DNA of 64,000 bases from positions 546,923 to 610,922 of the forward strand of contig NZ_OY781918.1 of the NCBI RefSeq assembly GCF_963677195.1, given 5' to 3'. Both the position numbers and the translations under genes were made by a program. Of the stretch, positions 1 to 8,769 are shown piece by piece; the stretch's first letter is position 1, and every line of letters starts with the position of its first letter. The notes under the pieces were generated by a model. The model did no database searches. It was not told where the DNA came from and saw nothing but the letters and a program-made list of their open reading frames with translations. Source of the DNA: an uncultured Marinifilum sp. (GTDB taxonomy: Bacteria; Bacteroidota; Bacteroidia; Bacteroidales; Marinifilaceae).

Positions 1-879
1 TGAGCTGGCAAATAATAGTGGGGAAAAAATTTCGAGATCGGACAGAACACCCGGAGCATTATATAACAACATAAAATACCTGACAAAAAATAAAGAAAGA
101 GCATACAAAATAAGTAAGGCTACTCCAAGTTTCTTATTTCTTATATCGGTAATTATAATATTACAAAAAATAAGTGCGAGAATAGTAAAAATACCATATA
201 GCACACCTGTTCCGTCTTCTTCTTTCTGCGTAATAAAACTTAAATCACTTTCGTTAATAGAAAAAAGATAATCGCCATTCTTATCCTTTATGGGCACTCC
301 ACTTTCTTTATCTAATGATATGGTGTAGTCTGCAGGAATCTTAAATTCTTTATCGAAGTAATTTCGCAAAAATTTATTTTGATATGGATATATCTTTTTT
401 AATAGAAGTAAACCATAAAAATCTATAGAGTCCTGTCTTTGTTTTTGAATATAGTACCAACCATTTGGAAGCCTAGCAACCGAAGCCTCCATATTTCTTA
501 ACGAATAATCCTTTGGCAGAATAAATGAATTATCGCTCCAAAAAATAATACTATCCCCTTTAAATCCAAAAAGTACAAAACCATCTTTTTTTAAATCGTG
601 CTCAAATTCAGAAAAATCTTTGTAACGGTTTAAACCAATATTTTTATCCTTAATAGCAGAACGAAGTTCTCCTATATCCTTAGAGAGGAGTAATTCTTTT
701 TTTTGAAAAACCTGCTGAATACGATCAGCAGAATGAATGAGACTATTACTACGACTAAAAAAATAATTAGACGAAATTGCCAGTATCAGAAAAACCAACA
801 ATAACAGCCCCAATACATATTTGAGAAGTGCTTTTTTCAAGAGAGAAAATTTTGAGATTATTGTTTCGATTAACAACAT
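1..879 (-). CDS. Membrane sensor protein, N-terminal part (probable sensor histidine kinase), cut by window edge
   Basis: This is an open frame of 293 codons read from an ATG at 879 to the window edge; the C-terminus lies outside. A purine-rich stretch (GGGAGAAG) lies about 12 nt before the ATG. The product begins with a hydrophobic segment at about residues 18-42. An extracytoplasmic region of about 180 residues follows, with no cysteines or motif I recognise. Two further hydrophobic segments occupy about residues 235-285. A TM, sensor domain, TM layout is usual for Bacteroidota sensor histidine kinases, but no HisKA or ATPase domain is visible here. The kinase assignment is therefore inference. 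It sits 43 nt downstream of rlmH on the same strand and could be cotranscribed with it. Confidence 0.6.
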   Translation of the reverse strand, partial: MLLIETIISKFSLLKKALLKYVLGLLLLVFLILAISSNYFFSRSNSLIHSADRIQQVFQKKELLLSKDIGELRSAIKDKNIGLNRYKDFSEFEHDLKKDGFVLFGFKGDSIIFWSDNSFILPKDYSLRNMEASVARLPNGWYYIQKQRQDSIDFYGLLLLKKIYPYQNKFLRNYFDKEFKIPADYTISLDKESGVPIKDKNGDYLFSINESDLSFITQKEEDGTGVLYGIFTILALIFCNIIITDIRNKKLGVALLILYALSLFFVRYFMLLYNAPGVLSDLEIFSPLLFASS

Positions 880-922
880 TCATGCTAAACTTCTCCCAAA
901 TTAGCATAATTCAATTAAATCA

Positions 923-1396
923 TCAAACATGATGATAAGGTTCTCCCTTAATTATTGTCATTGCCCTGTAAAGTTGTTCAACAAAAATCATTCGAATCAT
1001 TTGATGCGAAAAAGTCATTTTAGACAAAGACACTTTTCCTTGTGCCTTATTATACACATCCTTAGAAAAACCATAAGGCCCTCCAATAACAAAAATCAAA
1101 TTCTTAACTCCAGCAATCATTTTCTGTTCAATAAACTTCGAAAATCCCACCGACGAAAACTCTTTTCCATTTTCATCTAACAAAATTAAAGTATCCGAGT
1201 TTTTTACTTTATCCAGAATTAATTCACCTTCTTTTTGCTTTTGCTGATTTTCAGACAAATTTTTAGTATTCTTTAAATCAGGAATTATTACCAATTCGAA
1301 AGGAAGATAATGCACTAATCTCTTTCTATATTCTTCAATTCCTTTTATCACGAAATCCTTATCTGTTTTGCCAATTACAAGAAGAGATATTTTCAT
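923..1396 (-). CDS. rlmH: 23S rRNA (pseudouridine-1915 N3)-methyltransferase RlmH
   Basis: RlmH is the SPOUT-class SAM methyltransferase that N3-methylates pseudouridine 1915 in helix 69 of 23S rRNA on the assembled 70S ribosome. The product is 157 residues, the normal family length. It begins MKISLLVIGK. The SAM-binding trefoil-knot motif IGGPYGF is at about residues 104-110. The diagnostic C-terminal segment QLYRAMTIIKGEPYHH is at about 141-156 and ends at the last residue, as in characterised members. A membrane sensor gene follows 43 nt downstream on the same strand. The identification is secure. Confidence 0.97.
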   Translation of the reverse strand: MKISLLVIGKTDKDFVIKGIEEYRKRLVHYLPFELVIIPDLKNTKNLSENQQKQKEGELILDKVKNSDTLILLDENGKEFSSVGFSKFIEQKMIAGVKNLIFVIGGPYGFSKDVYNKAQGKVSLSKMTFSHQMIRMIFVEQLYRAMTIIKGEPYHHV

Positions 1397-1620
1397 TTTT
1401 ATATTTTTAATCTGTTTTTTCTGTTTATAAACTCTATATTACACATCAAAACAGAAGCCAATTAAACACTATAACACTTACCAAATCAATCACATACTAA
1501 AATTCATTAATGATTTATTATCAATCAGTCATCTTCATTAATGAGATTTTTTTATCTTGCGATATACTTTTCGCACAGAATTTGTACAAAGGTAAATGAT
1601 ATTAGATTAAAACTATTCAG

Positions 1621-2019
1621 ATGAGAATTATTAAATACATATTTATAGGTATTCTTGTATTGGGCAATTGTTCAGATGCTTCATCTCAAAATGGAAATAA
1701 TTTACCAAGTGATTTGATTCAAGCTTTTAAACAAGGAAATAGCATTAGCTTATCTAATTTTTTTGGCGATAGAGTTGCTTTAAGCATTCAGGATAAAGAG
1801 TCGAGCTACAGTAAATCGCAGGCTAAACAAATCATAGCAAAGTTTTTCAAAGACTTTCAACCATCCGATTTTAGAAAGAAGCATGTTGGAGGTAAAACTG
1901 GAGCTAGATACGTAACTGGTGATCTGATCACTAAAAAAGGAAATTTCCGTGTGAGCTTTCTACTAAAAGAACAAAATGGAAAGTTTATAATACATCAATT
2001 AAATATCGAAAAAGATTAA
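1621..2019 (+). CDS. DUF4783 domain-containing secreted protein
   Basis: This is a 132-residue protein with a short N-terminal hydrophobic signal (about residues 4-16) followed by SDASSQ, which looks like a signal peptidase I site. A cysteine at residue 17 lies just after the hydrophobic stretch (LGNC), but it is not a good lipobox. The rest, with 'IQDKESSYSKSQAKQIIAKF' in the middle, matches the DUF4783 family of small Bacteroidota exported proteins with a predicted NTF2-like fold. Its function is unknown. It is a single-gene unit closed by a strong hairpin terminator 4 nt after the stop. Confidence 0.8.
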   Translation: MRIIKYIFIGILVLGNCSDASSQNGNNLPSDLIQAFKQGNSISLSNFFGDRVALSIQDKESSYSKSQAKQIIAKFFKDFQPSDFRKKHVGGKTGARYVTGDLITKKGNFRVSFLLKEQNGKFIIHQLNIEKD

Positions 2020-2023
2020 TACT

Positions 2024-2052
2024 AAAGCTTCATTTACATGAAGCTTTTTTTA
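2024..2052 (+). terminator. Rho-independent terminator after DUF4783 gene
   Basis: A perfect 10-bp stem, AAAGCTTCAT (2024-2033) with ATGAAGCTTT (2038-2047), has a TTAC loop and is followed by a T-run. It lies immediately after the stop codon. Confidence 0.9.
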
Positions 2053-2212
2053 TCATAAATACATAAAGCATCCAATATATTTTTATACATCGTTTAATAT
2101 CTTTAAACTTAAAATAACATACCCATAAAAAATAAATTAAAATCTACACTTATGTTTTTATATGGGGTGCGCTTATTATTTTTGATATTTTTACATCTAT
2201 ACCCCCATTAAT

Positions 2213-2246
2213 TTGTTGCGATATTAAATATTTTACTTTATTTTTG
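2213..2246 (+). promoter_or_regulatory. Candidate amtB promoter
   Basis: TATTTTTG at 2239-2246 matches the Bacteroidota -7 consensus TAnnTTTG. A TTTG/GTTG sequence (about 2212-2219) lies 20-23 nt upstream, at or just beyond the usual -33 distance. A small GC hairpin (ACGC-CGAA-GCGT) follows directly, inside the expected 5' leader. The start codon is 80 nt downstream. The rest of the gap 2053-2325 is AT-rich with nothing else recognised. Confidence 0.5.
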
Positions 2247-2325
2247 ACGCCGAAGCGTAAATTTGACGGACCACAAATAATAATCACACCTAACAGATTA
2301 TTTTACCTTATTAATCTTTATACAG

Positions 2326-3651
2326 ATGAAAAACAGTAAAAAGTGGTTTTATGCCCTGCTATTTTTAGTAGTGGTGTCGATCGTTGGGATTTTTGCACCC
2401 GGCGTAGAATTCGGATCAACAGATCCAAATATTGTAGCTGGAGATGTGGCCTGGATGCTAACTTCTACTGCTTTGGTCTTATTAATGACTCCTGGCTTAG
2501 CATTTTTCTATGGAGGAATGGTAGATCCCAGAAATATTATTTCCACAATTCTGCAAAGTTTTGTTTCAATGGGAATTGTAAGTATTATTTGGGTAATATG
2601 CGGTTTTAGTATTGCTTTTGGTGAAAGTATAGGAAGCGAAGGATATGGATTATTAGGAAACCCCTTAACATTTTTAATGTTTAAAAATGTTGGAGGCTTT
2701 ACACATCCCGAAATGTCGCCAACAATTCCCTTTGCTCTATTTGCACTCTTTCAATTAAAATTTGCGATTATTACTCCAGCGCTGATTACCGGATCATTTG
2801 CAGGAAGAGTGAGATTTCGCGCATACATCATATTTATCAGTTTATTTACAATATTTATTTATGCTCCACTAGCTCATTGGACCTGGCATCCAAATGGTTT
2901 TCTTCGCAATATGGGAGTGCTAGATTTTGCTGGAGGAACAGTTGTTCACATGTCGGCAGGTTTTGCTGCTCTTGCAGGAGCAATGTTCTTAGGAAAAAGA
3001 ACCAACTCTAAATACAACGAAAAACGATCTAATATTCCATTTGTTTTACTAGGAGCCGGAATGCTATGGTTCGGATGGTTTGGATTTAATGCAGGTTCTG
3101 CTTTGGAAGCCTCATCTACGGCAGTACTAGCTCTTTTAAATACCAATACTGCTTCGGCTGCAGCTATGCTAACCTGGGTATTTTTAGATGGAGCACGAGG
3201 AAATAAACCATCGGGATTGGGAGCCGCAATTGGTCTTGTAGTTGGTTTAGTAGCCATTACTCCTGCAGCAGGTTTTGTAGATGTTGGAGCATCTATTACC
3301 ATTGGCGTAATTGCCTCTATTATTAGTAATTATGCAATTACATTGCAAGGAAAAACATCACTAGACGACACACTAGATGTATTCCCAGCACACGGAATGG
3401 GAGGTATAACCGGAATGATTCTTACCGCTGTTTTTGCTCACAATGTTGGATTAATTCATGGCGAATTTCATACTTTCTTAATGCACATTCTAGCGCTAAT
3501 AATAGTAGGAATTTTCACTTTTGGTGGATCTTACCTTCTCTACTGGATAACAAATAAGATTGTTCCATTACGTGTATCTGAATACTCAGAAAAGAAAGGT
3601 CTGGATATTTCACAGCATAACGAGTCATATTCTTTTGCCTATAAAGAATAA
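2326..3651 (+). CDS. amtB: Ammonium transporter (Amt family)
   Basis: This inner-membrane ammonium channel/transporter is 441 residues long, typical for Amt. It is hydrophobic throughout, with about eleven predicted membrane segments. An extra N-terminal hydrophobic segment (residues 6-24) is likely a cleaved signal sequence, as in many Amt proteins. Family landmarks include 'TPGLAFFYGGMV' (about residues 55-66), 'HWTWHPNGF', the substrate-path motif 'DFAGGTVVHMSAG', and 'FPAHGMGGITG' with the second conserved His. No glnK/glnB gene is attached, unlike the common amtB-glnK pair. Instead a glutamine synthetase lies convergently just downstream, so ammonium uptake and assimilation sit together. 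Confidence 0.96.
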   Translation: MKNSKKWFYALLFLVVVSIVGIFAPGVEFGSTDPNIVAGDVAWMLTSTALVLLMTPGLAFFYGGMVDPRNIISTILQSFVSMGIVSIIWVICGFSIAFGESIGSEGYGLLGNPLTFLMFKNVGGFTHPEMSPTIPFALFALFQLKFAIITPALITGSFAGRVRFRAYIIFISLFTIFIYAPLAHWTWHPNGFLRNMGVLDFAGGTVVHMSAGFAALAGAMFLGKRTNSKYNEKRSNIPFVLLGAGMLWFGWFGFNAGSALEASSTAVLALLNTNTASAAAMLTWVFLDGARGNKPSGLGAAIGLVVGLVAITPAAGFVDVGASITIGVIASIISNYAITLQGKTSLDDTLDVFPAHGMGGITGMILTAVFAHNVGLIHGEFHTFLMHILALIIVGIFTFGGSYLLYWITNKIVPLRVSEYSEKKGLDISQHNESYSFAYKE

Positions 3652-3670
3652 ATATTTCTGTTAATACAAA

Positions 3671-3708
3671 AAGTCCTGTATGCACAACGCTTACAGGACT
3701 TTTTTTTA
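3671..3708 (+). terminator. Bidirectional terminator between amtB and glnA
   Basis: The 10-bp stem AAGTCCTGTA (3671-3680) / TACAGGACTT (3692-3701) is flanked by an A-run on the left and a T-run on the right. It can therefore end transcription of the convergent amtB (+) and glutamine synthetase (-) genes. Confidence 0.9.
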
Positions 3709-3731
3709 AATATAATTAGCCTCCATTCTAA

Positions 3732-5237
3732 TTACATACAGTGAATATATTTGTCAACAATCTCCATAATCTTATCTACTTTACCCAAAATACGATCGTT
3801 TAACCCATTGTCTTTATATAGCTTAAGATTATTTATTACTGCATCAATTGTTCCTTTAGGGAATATTCCATTCTTTTCAAACACCTCCCTTTTTTCTGCT
3901 AAAGCATCGGAACTTTCCCAGCAACAAGTTGGCAATTGCTCTAAACTTTCAAGTTTCTCTTTATACTCTGAGGTAAAGATATCAACATCGGCATATAATT
4001 CTTCAGCCAATTGCAGTCCGTTTTCCATTTCCAATCCGTGCAAACCTGCAACAATTAATCCTGCCATTAGCAAATAAATATCGGCAGATCCATCGGGCAC
4101 TCTAAACTCAAAAGTTTGCTTACCAGAAAAATCTCTTGGATCGGCAGCCTGTTGTGGATTAACATCTCTTATCATATCCGATGCTCCAACCCATCCAAGA
4201 GGAACACGTACCAAAACAGATCGGTTTCTATCACCCCAACACACATAAGTTGGCGCTTCCTGATGAGGAACCAAACGCAGGTAAGAAGTAGGAATTGTAT
4301 TTCCGAAAGCTGTTAGTGCTCCCGATAAATTCATTATACCGGCAATCATTTTCTTTGCCGTATCGCCTAATTTCCCATCCTGAATACAAATATTCTTTCC
4401 ATCCTTTTCTACCAACATGTGAATATGCAAACCACTACCAGCTTTACCCACAGTAATTTTTGGAGCCCAACTTACCAAAGCATTTTCACGTGCTGCAAGC
4501 ATTCTTACAATCCATTTACCAATTATTAACTGCTCAACTGCCTCTTCCGGATTAACAGGTAAGAATTCTATTTCGTGCTGCTCATATCCATCATCACCAG
4601 CAGTAAAACTTCCTACTTCGGAGTGTCCATATTTTATTTTACCACCACACTCTGCAATTAGAACCATAGCCTCACGACGCAAATTTTCCCATTTTGTAAA
4701 TGGCTGTGAACTATGATATCCTTTTTGATCCGCATCAGGATATAAAGTATGATTTTCACTCTTAATATAGTATTCCAACTCACCCATTGCCTTAAACTGC
4801 AGGCCTGTTGCTTTAGTGAATGAATTGTTAGCTTTCTTTAAAATATATTCTGGTGCACTTTCCAGTGGTTTTCCTTCTGCTGTATAAAAAGAGCAAAGAA
4901 TATCCAAACTAGGCACTTCCGAAAATGGATTATGAAATGCGGTTTTAAATCGAGGAATAACATATAAATCGCTAGATCCCGCCCCAATATATGAGAAAAG
5001 GCTAGAGCCATCAACACGTTCACCTGTTGATAAAATACTATCGAGATGTTCAATTCCGGTAATAATAAAATTTAAGGTTTTAAGTTTACCATCTTCGGCC
5101 ACATAGCGAAAATTTATCATTTTAATTCCATTTTCAACTACATATCGAATCAAATCTTCTTTGGTAAACTCCTCTTTTGGCTTTTGTAAAAATTGAACCA
5201 ATTTATTTGGATCCAGTAAATAATCCTCCCTTATCAT
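3732..5237 (-). CDS. glnA: Glutamine synthetase, type I-like
   Basis: Makes glutamine from glutamate, ammonia and ATP in the cytoplasm. The product is 501 residues: an N-terminal beta-Grasp region (about 20-120) and then the catalytic domain. Active-site landmarks are present: metal- and ATP-binding 'GSGLHIHM', the glutamate-binding segment 'NRSVLVRVPL', and 'FEFRVPDGSADIYL', equivalent to the RFPD motif. The adenylylation-tyrosine motif of enterobacterial GlnA (NLYDLP) is not seen, so control by GlnE-type adenylylation is unlikely. The length excludes GSIII (about 700 residues). The gene is convergent with amtB and shares its terminator. An AGGAGG-free but purine-rich GGGGGACATC lies before the ATG. 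Confidence 0.94.
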   Translation of the reverse strand: MIREDYLLDPNKLVQFLQKPKEEFTKEDLIRYVVENGIKMINFRYVAEDGKLKTLNFIITGIEHLDSILSTGERVDGSSLFSYIGAGSSDLYVIPRFKTAFHNPFSEVPSLDILCSFYTAEGKPLESAPEYILKKANNSFTKATGLQFKAMGELEYYIKSENHTLYPDADQKGYHSSQPFTKWENLRREAMVLIAECGGKIKYGHSEVGSFTAGDDGYEQHEIEFLPVNPEEAVEQLIIGKWIVRMLAARENALVSWAPKITVGKAGSGLHIHMLVEKDGKNICIQDGKLGDTAKKMIAGIMNLSGALTAFGNTIPTSYLRLVPHQEAPTYVCWGDRNRSVLVRVPLGWVGASDMIRDVNPQQAADPRDFSGKQTFEFRVPDGSADIYLLMAGLIVAGLHGLEMENGLQLAEELYADVDIFTSEYKEKLESLEQLPTCCWESSDALAEKREVFEKNGIFPKGTIDAVINNLKLYKDNGLNDRILGKVDKIMEIVDKYIHCM

Positions 5238-5415
5238 GATGTCCCCCTTTTTTATATAGTGTTTGTTGTTATTGTATGTTCTTGAAGGATAAAATAGCCG
5301 AGTTTATATGAAATTTCCAAAAAGATATGAACATTTAACCCAACCTACATATTTACACCATAAGTTCTAATAAACAACAACTTAACAGCACATTTGAATC
5401 GTATTAAAAACAATA

Positions 5416-5445
5416 AAAAACTGTTTTACAACAGTTTTTCGGAAT
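5416..5445 (-). terminator. Second terminator-like hairpin
   Basis: A perfect 10-bp stem (5416-5425 / 5430-5439, loop TTAC) is followed on the minus strand by a T-run that continues past 5411. No annotated gene ends here, so it may close an unrecognised small RNA or act as a back-up terminator. Confidence 0.6.
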
Positions 5446-5656
5446 CGTTTTCGCAATTAATTTTTGAAGATATTTAGACAGCCCCCAACAAACAATAGCC
5501 ATTCTAAAAAAAAAAATACTTTTTCTCCTTGTACTCCCTAAAAAAATAGACTCTGTATTGAAAAGAAAAAACAGACAGATAAAAACACCCCATTTTTGAG
5601 CAGGTATGGTCAAAAACGTCATTTTTTAGGATGCAAGGTGTATTTTTATTCAAAAA

Positions 5657-5694
5657 AAGGGGTGTTTTTTATCTAAAAATAAAAAACACCCCTT
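5657..5694 (-). terminator. Terminator downstream of the DUF6515-like gene
   Basis: A perfect 16-bp inverted repeat (5657-5672 with 5679-5694, 6-nt loop) has GGGGTG/CACCCC at the stem base and A/T runs on both sides. It is 47 nt past the stop of the minus-strand gene ending at 5741. Confidence 0.8.
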
Positions 5695-5740
5695 ATTTTT
5701 TAGTAAAAGTAAAAAATATCTATTTTAATACTGTTAAATA

Positions 5741-6451
5741 CTAGAACTTAAGTGACAAATGTATTCCCAAAGGTGCTTTTACTAATCTAAATCCCTTTCT
5801 ATGCCTCTCAAAACAAAGATCTCCATTAGAATAATACACATTACCATGATGCGATACTCTACGACAATTATCAGGAATATAAGAAAAGTACACTGAGCTT
5901 GGTGGATTAACCACTACAAATCCAATTTCTGGGTAAAATCTATAATAATATCCTTCCGAATAAAAATATTTGCCATTCCGATAGCGAATAACAAGAGGTT
6001 CCGATGCAAATCTCATTACCACATCTCCATACCTTGTATGATGATAACAGCTATGTCCATAATTATTGTAGAAATAAGGAGATCTATTATGCGAGTTCAG
6101 GTGCTTAGAATAATACCCATGCTTATGATTAGATCTATGTTTTCTATAATGCTTATTTGCATAATGTTGATTACCTCTATGAGCTTTATAATTCTTATGA
6201 TGCTTCGAAATATTCTTTTCAGGTCCATAAGTTTTACTCTTAGCATGTTTTCTATCGGCTCGATACGTACTCTTATTGTATCTATCACTGCGATCGTAAT
6301 TTCTCAGTACATTTGTCTTATTACGTTCTTCATAGCGAGTTTTATTCTCTTTGCTAGATCTTCTCTGTGCATTAGCAAACGAACCAGATAAAATTATGGC
6401 TGACACCAATACTATACCAGTTATCAGCTTATAGAATACAAATTTTTTCAT
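5741..6451 (-). CDS. Secreted His/Tyr-rich protein (DUF6515-like)
   Basis: The start is taken at the second in-frame ATG (6449-6451), because it opens a classic signal peptide (MKKFVFYKLITGIVLVSAI, cleavage after ANA) behind AAAAGAAAAG. The longest frame would begin at 6478. After the signal comes about 110 residues of basic, His/Tyr/Asn/Lys-rich low complexity. A compact C-terminal half follows with aromatic motifs such as 'GKYFYSEGYYYRFYPEIGF'. This resembles the Bacteroidota DUF6515 family, whose role is unknown. The His-rich part could bind metal, but that is inference. It is a single-gene unit with its own terminator. Confidence 0.7.
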   Translation of the reverse strand: MKKFVFYKLITGIVLVSAIILSGSFANAQRRSSKENKTRYEERNKTNVLRNYDRSDRYNKSTYRADRKHAKSKTYGPEKNISKHHKNYKAHRGNQHYANKHYRKHRSNHKHGYYSKHLNSHNRSPYFYNNYGHSCYHHTRYGDVVMRFASEPLVIRYRNGKYFYSEGYYYRFYPEIGFVVVNPPSSVYFSYIPDNCRRVSHHGNVYYSNGDLCFERHRKGFRLVKAPLGIHLSLKF

Positions 6452-6684
6452 GAGCTTTTCTTTTTTAATGAAAGCCAATTAATCCTTTCGGATACAGGAT
6501 AAGTTTTTACAACAAAACTTCCTAATTACATTCGGCTACTAACTCCTTATCCTTAGATAGGGATAAATCTTTTAAAAGCAATTTACCGGTATACTTTACG
6601 GATTAAAAAACAAAGGCCATGCCAAAAAATAAAAAAGCACTATTCTCTATTAAAAATTGTACTTTCTAATTCTATATATTAATC

Positions 6685-8019
6685 TCAATTTAAACCAATT
6701 GTATTGGTCTTATTATTTTTTTTTGCTCTATCAATAAAACTTCTTTTGTTTGGCCTTATTAAAACACGCAAGGATTGATCGGCAGTGATATAGTTCCATA
6801 CCCAATTAATGAGTATAAAAAATCGATTTTTCACCCCAACAATAGCCATTAAATGAACAAATAGCCAAAGTGCCCATGCAATAAAGCCCTGCATTTTTAT
6901 TCCTGATAAATCTGCAACAGCAAGATTTCTTCCAATTGTTGCCAATGAACCTCTATCCTTATAATGAAAAGGCCTTATCTTATTAGCAGATAAATCTTTC
7001 TTAAAGTTAAAGACCAAATTATCAGCCTGCTGCAATCCAACCTGAGCAACTTGTGGGTGCCCATTCTGAAATTCACCTTCTTTCTGAAAAGCAAGATCTC
7101 CTATGGCAAATACATTATTTAATCCATAAACTTTATTATATCGATCAACACGAAGTCTTCCTCCTTTTGTTGCCGCAACTTCTGATATTCCTTTTATAGG
7201 TTTTGCAGCAACACCTGCCGCCCAAACTAAGGTGTACGAATTAAAAACTTCACCTCCCGCCAAACTAATTCTTAAACCATCGTAATCGGCTACCCGTGCT
7301 TCGGTTTTAACAATTACACCCAACTTTTCGAGAAATAATTTTGCTTTCGCCGATGCCTCATCAGACATTCCATTCAATAATCGATTCGATGCTTCGAATA
7401 AATATACTTTCATTAAAGAAAAATCGAGTTCGGGATAATCTTTAGGTAGAATCTCTTTTTTCATCTCGGCCAATGCGCCAGCCAATTCAACTCCTGTTGG
7501 CCCACCACCTACCAAAACAATATTCATGTAATTAGCAGCTTTTTCAGGATCTGATTCATTTAATGCTTTCTCGTAGTTTCGCAAAATTGAATTCCTTAGA
7601 AAAATTGCTTCGGAAACTGATTTCATGGGAATAGCAAATTGCTCGATATTCTTATTCCCAAAATAATTAGTATCAACACCCGTTGCCAATACCAAATAAT
7701 CATATTTTAAGCTACCAAGACTGGTAATTATATCCTGCATGTTTACATCTACCTCTAACAAATCGGCCATACGAAAATGAACATTACTTTTCTTTTGAAA
7801 AATTTTACGTAAAGGAAATGCGATAGAACTTGGCTCTAATCCAGAAGTTGCCACCTGATAAAAAAGAGGTTGAAACTGATGGAAATTATTTTTATCAATT
7901 AAAACCACCTGATATTTAGTTTTTGCTAACTGTCTTGCCAATTTTAAACCTGCAAAACCACCACCAACAATCACAACTCTTAATTTTCCATTTTCGGGAA
8001 TGTGTTTTATCGTATCCAT
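6685..8019 (-). CDS. ndh: Type II NADH:quinone oxidoreductase (NDH-2)
   Basis: A single-subunit, non-proton-pumping NADH dehydrogenase that passes electrons from NADH via FAD to the quinone pool on the inner face of the membrane. It is 444 residues long. The FAD dinucleotide fold 'VVGGGFAGLKLARQL' is at about 16-30. The NADH fold 'VLVGGGPTGVELAGALAEM' is near 170. 'TLVWAAGV' and the FAD-contacting 'VFAIGDLAF' follow. The C-terminal 60 residues are hydrophobic and amphipathic ('WALWLFVHLMAIVG', 'FFILINWVWNYI'), the usual membrane anchor. It is monocistronic in appearance. Confidence 0.93.
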   Translation of the reverse strand: MDTIKHIPENGKLRVVIVGGGFAGLKLARQLAKTKYQVVLIDKNNFHQFQPLFYQVATSGLEPSSIAFPLRKIFQKKSNVHFRMADLLEVDVNMQDIITSLGSLKYDYLVLATGVDTNYFGNKNIEQFAIPMKSVSEAIFLRNSILRNYEKALNESDPEKAANYMNIVLVGGGPTGVELAGALAEMKKEILPKDYPELDFSLMKVYLFEASNRLLNGMSDEASAKAKLFLEKLGVIVKTEARVADYDGLRISLAGGEVFNSYTLVWAAGVAAKPIKGISEVAATKGGRLRVDRYNKVYGLNNVFAIGDLAFQKEGEFQNGHPQVAQVGLQQADNLVFNFKKDLSANKIRPFHYKDRGSLATIGRNLAVADLSGIKMQGFIAWALWLFVHLMAIVGVKNRFFILINWVWNYITADQSLRVLIRPNKRSFIDRAKKNNKTNTIGLN

Positions 8020-8152
8020 AAGCTTAATTAAGTAGTTTTCATCATTTAATCTCTTTGCGTATTTTCAGATTCTTTTCTCTTATTACAAATTAAAGAAATA
8101 TTTCTCTAATATTCTAATGCACGAAAAACTACAAGCGATTGCGGGAAAAATT

Positions 8153-8191
8153 AAATAAAAAAAATCCAGATTTCAATTGAAACCTGGATTT
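8153..8191 (-). terminator. Terminator after ridA
   Basis: The hairpin AAATCCAG-A-TTTC / GAAA-C-CTGGATTT (8162-8191, one mismatch) has a run of A on the plus strand to its left, which gives a U-run on the minus-strand transcript. It lies 18 nt past the ridA stop. Confidence 0.85.
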
Positions 8192-8208
8192 GTTAAATGT
8201 TTTACTAC

Positions 8209-8559
8209 TTATCTCTTAGCAGCCACTACCGACATTTCTACTAATAACTCTGGTCGGGCCATGCGAGCTTCAACACAAGCACGTGCAGGTTGGTATCCGT
8301 CAACCACCCATGCATCCCAAACTTCGTTCATGGCAGCGAAGTCTTTCATATCGCGCACATAAATGGTTACGGAAAGAATATGTTTCTTGTCAGAACCTGC
8401 TTTCTCTAATAATTCTTCTACTTTTTCGAGAGTAGTAATGGTTTGCTCTTTAATGTCTTTAGAAGCGTCTTTAGCAGTTTGTCCACAAAGGTAAATTGTA
8501 TTGCCATGCTCAACAATACGGCTCATTCTTGGAGTTGAATCTGTTCTTTTGATTGTCAT
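8209..8559 (-). CDS. ridA: RidA family reactive enamine/imine deaminase
   Basis: Small trimeric cytosolic enzyme (116 residues) of the YjgF/YER057c/UK114 family. It hydrolyses reactive 2-aminoacrylate-type enamines released by PLP enzymes. The family signature is near the C-terminus in '[19 protein letters not shown]'; the Arg of 'ARACVEA' corresponds to the catalytic Arg of RidA. '[11 protein letters not shown]' and '[14 protein letters not shown]' are also family-typical. It could be another subfamily of the same fold (imine deaminases of pyrimidine catabolism), but context gives no such hint. Confidence 0.88.
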   Translation of the reverse strand: MTIKRTDSTPRMSRIVEHGNTIYLCGQTAKDASKDIKEQTITTLEKVEELLEKAGSDKKHILSVTIYVRDMKDFAAMNEVWDAWVVDGYQPARACVEARMARPELLVEMSVVAAKR

Positions 8560-8690
8560 TTTTGGTAAATGTTTAAGTTATTTTGTGGAGCGAAGATATG
8601 AAAAAGGAAAAGAAATGAAACACAGATCAAACAGATCGAACGAATTTGCACAGATTTTATTCGTGACATTCGTATAATCCGTGTTCTATT

Positions 8691-8722
8691 AAAAAAAATG
8701 CCGCTCCAAAAGGAACGGCATT
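8691..8722 (-). terminator. Terminator after valS
   Basis: An 11-bp stem with one mismatch, AATGCCGCTCC (8697-8707) / GGAACGGCATT (8712-8722), has an eight-A run on its left. This gives a U-run on the minus-strand transcript 48 nt past the valS stop. Confidence 0.9.
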
Positions 8723-8769
8723 TATATTATCTGCGATCATCATAAACAATCATGATCATCTGCGTCTTA

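Larger units (their letters stand above)
5238..5740. other. Gene-free interval with two strong inverted repeats
   Basis: There is no credible coding gene here. The only open frame, 72 codons on the minus strand at 5404-5622, is low-complexity and ends inside a hairpin. The first inverted repeat is AAAAACTGTT (5416-5425) / AACAGTTTTT (5430-5439). The second is a perfect 16-bp repeat, 5657-5672 / 5679-5694, built on AAGGGGTGTT. Read on the minus strand, both are followed by T-rich DNA and look like terminators. The 215 nt between them could carry a small untranslated RNA. The right-hand part (5238-5300) must also hold the glnA promoter. Confidence 0.6.

Noticed and set aside
929..1180. Open frame of 83 codons opposite rlmH
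   Set aside because: Shadow of the rlmH reading frame; composition is unlike a protein and rlmH is certain.
5404..5622. Minus-strand frame of 72 codons
   Set aside because: Low-complexity Phe/Lys/Ile composition, ends inside a terminator hairpin, no plausible ribosome site; kept only as a possible untranslated RNA region.
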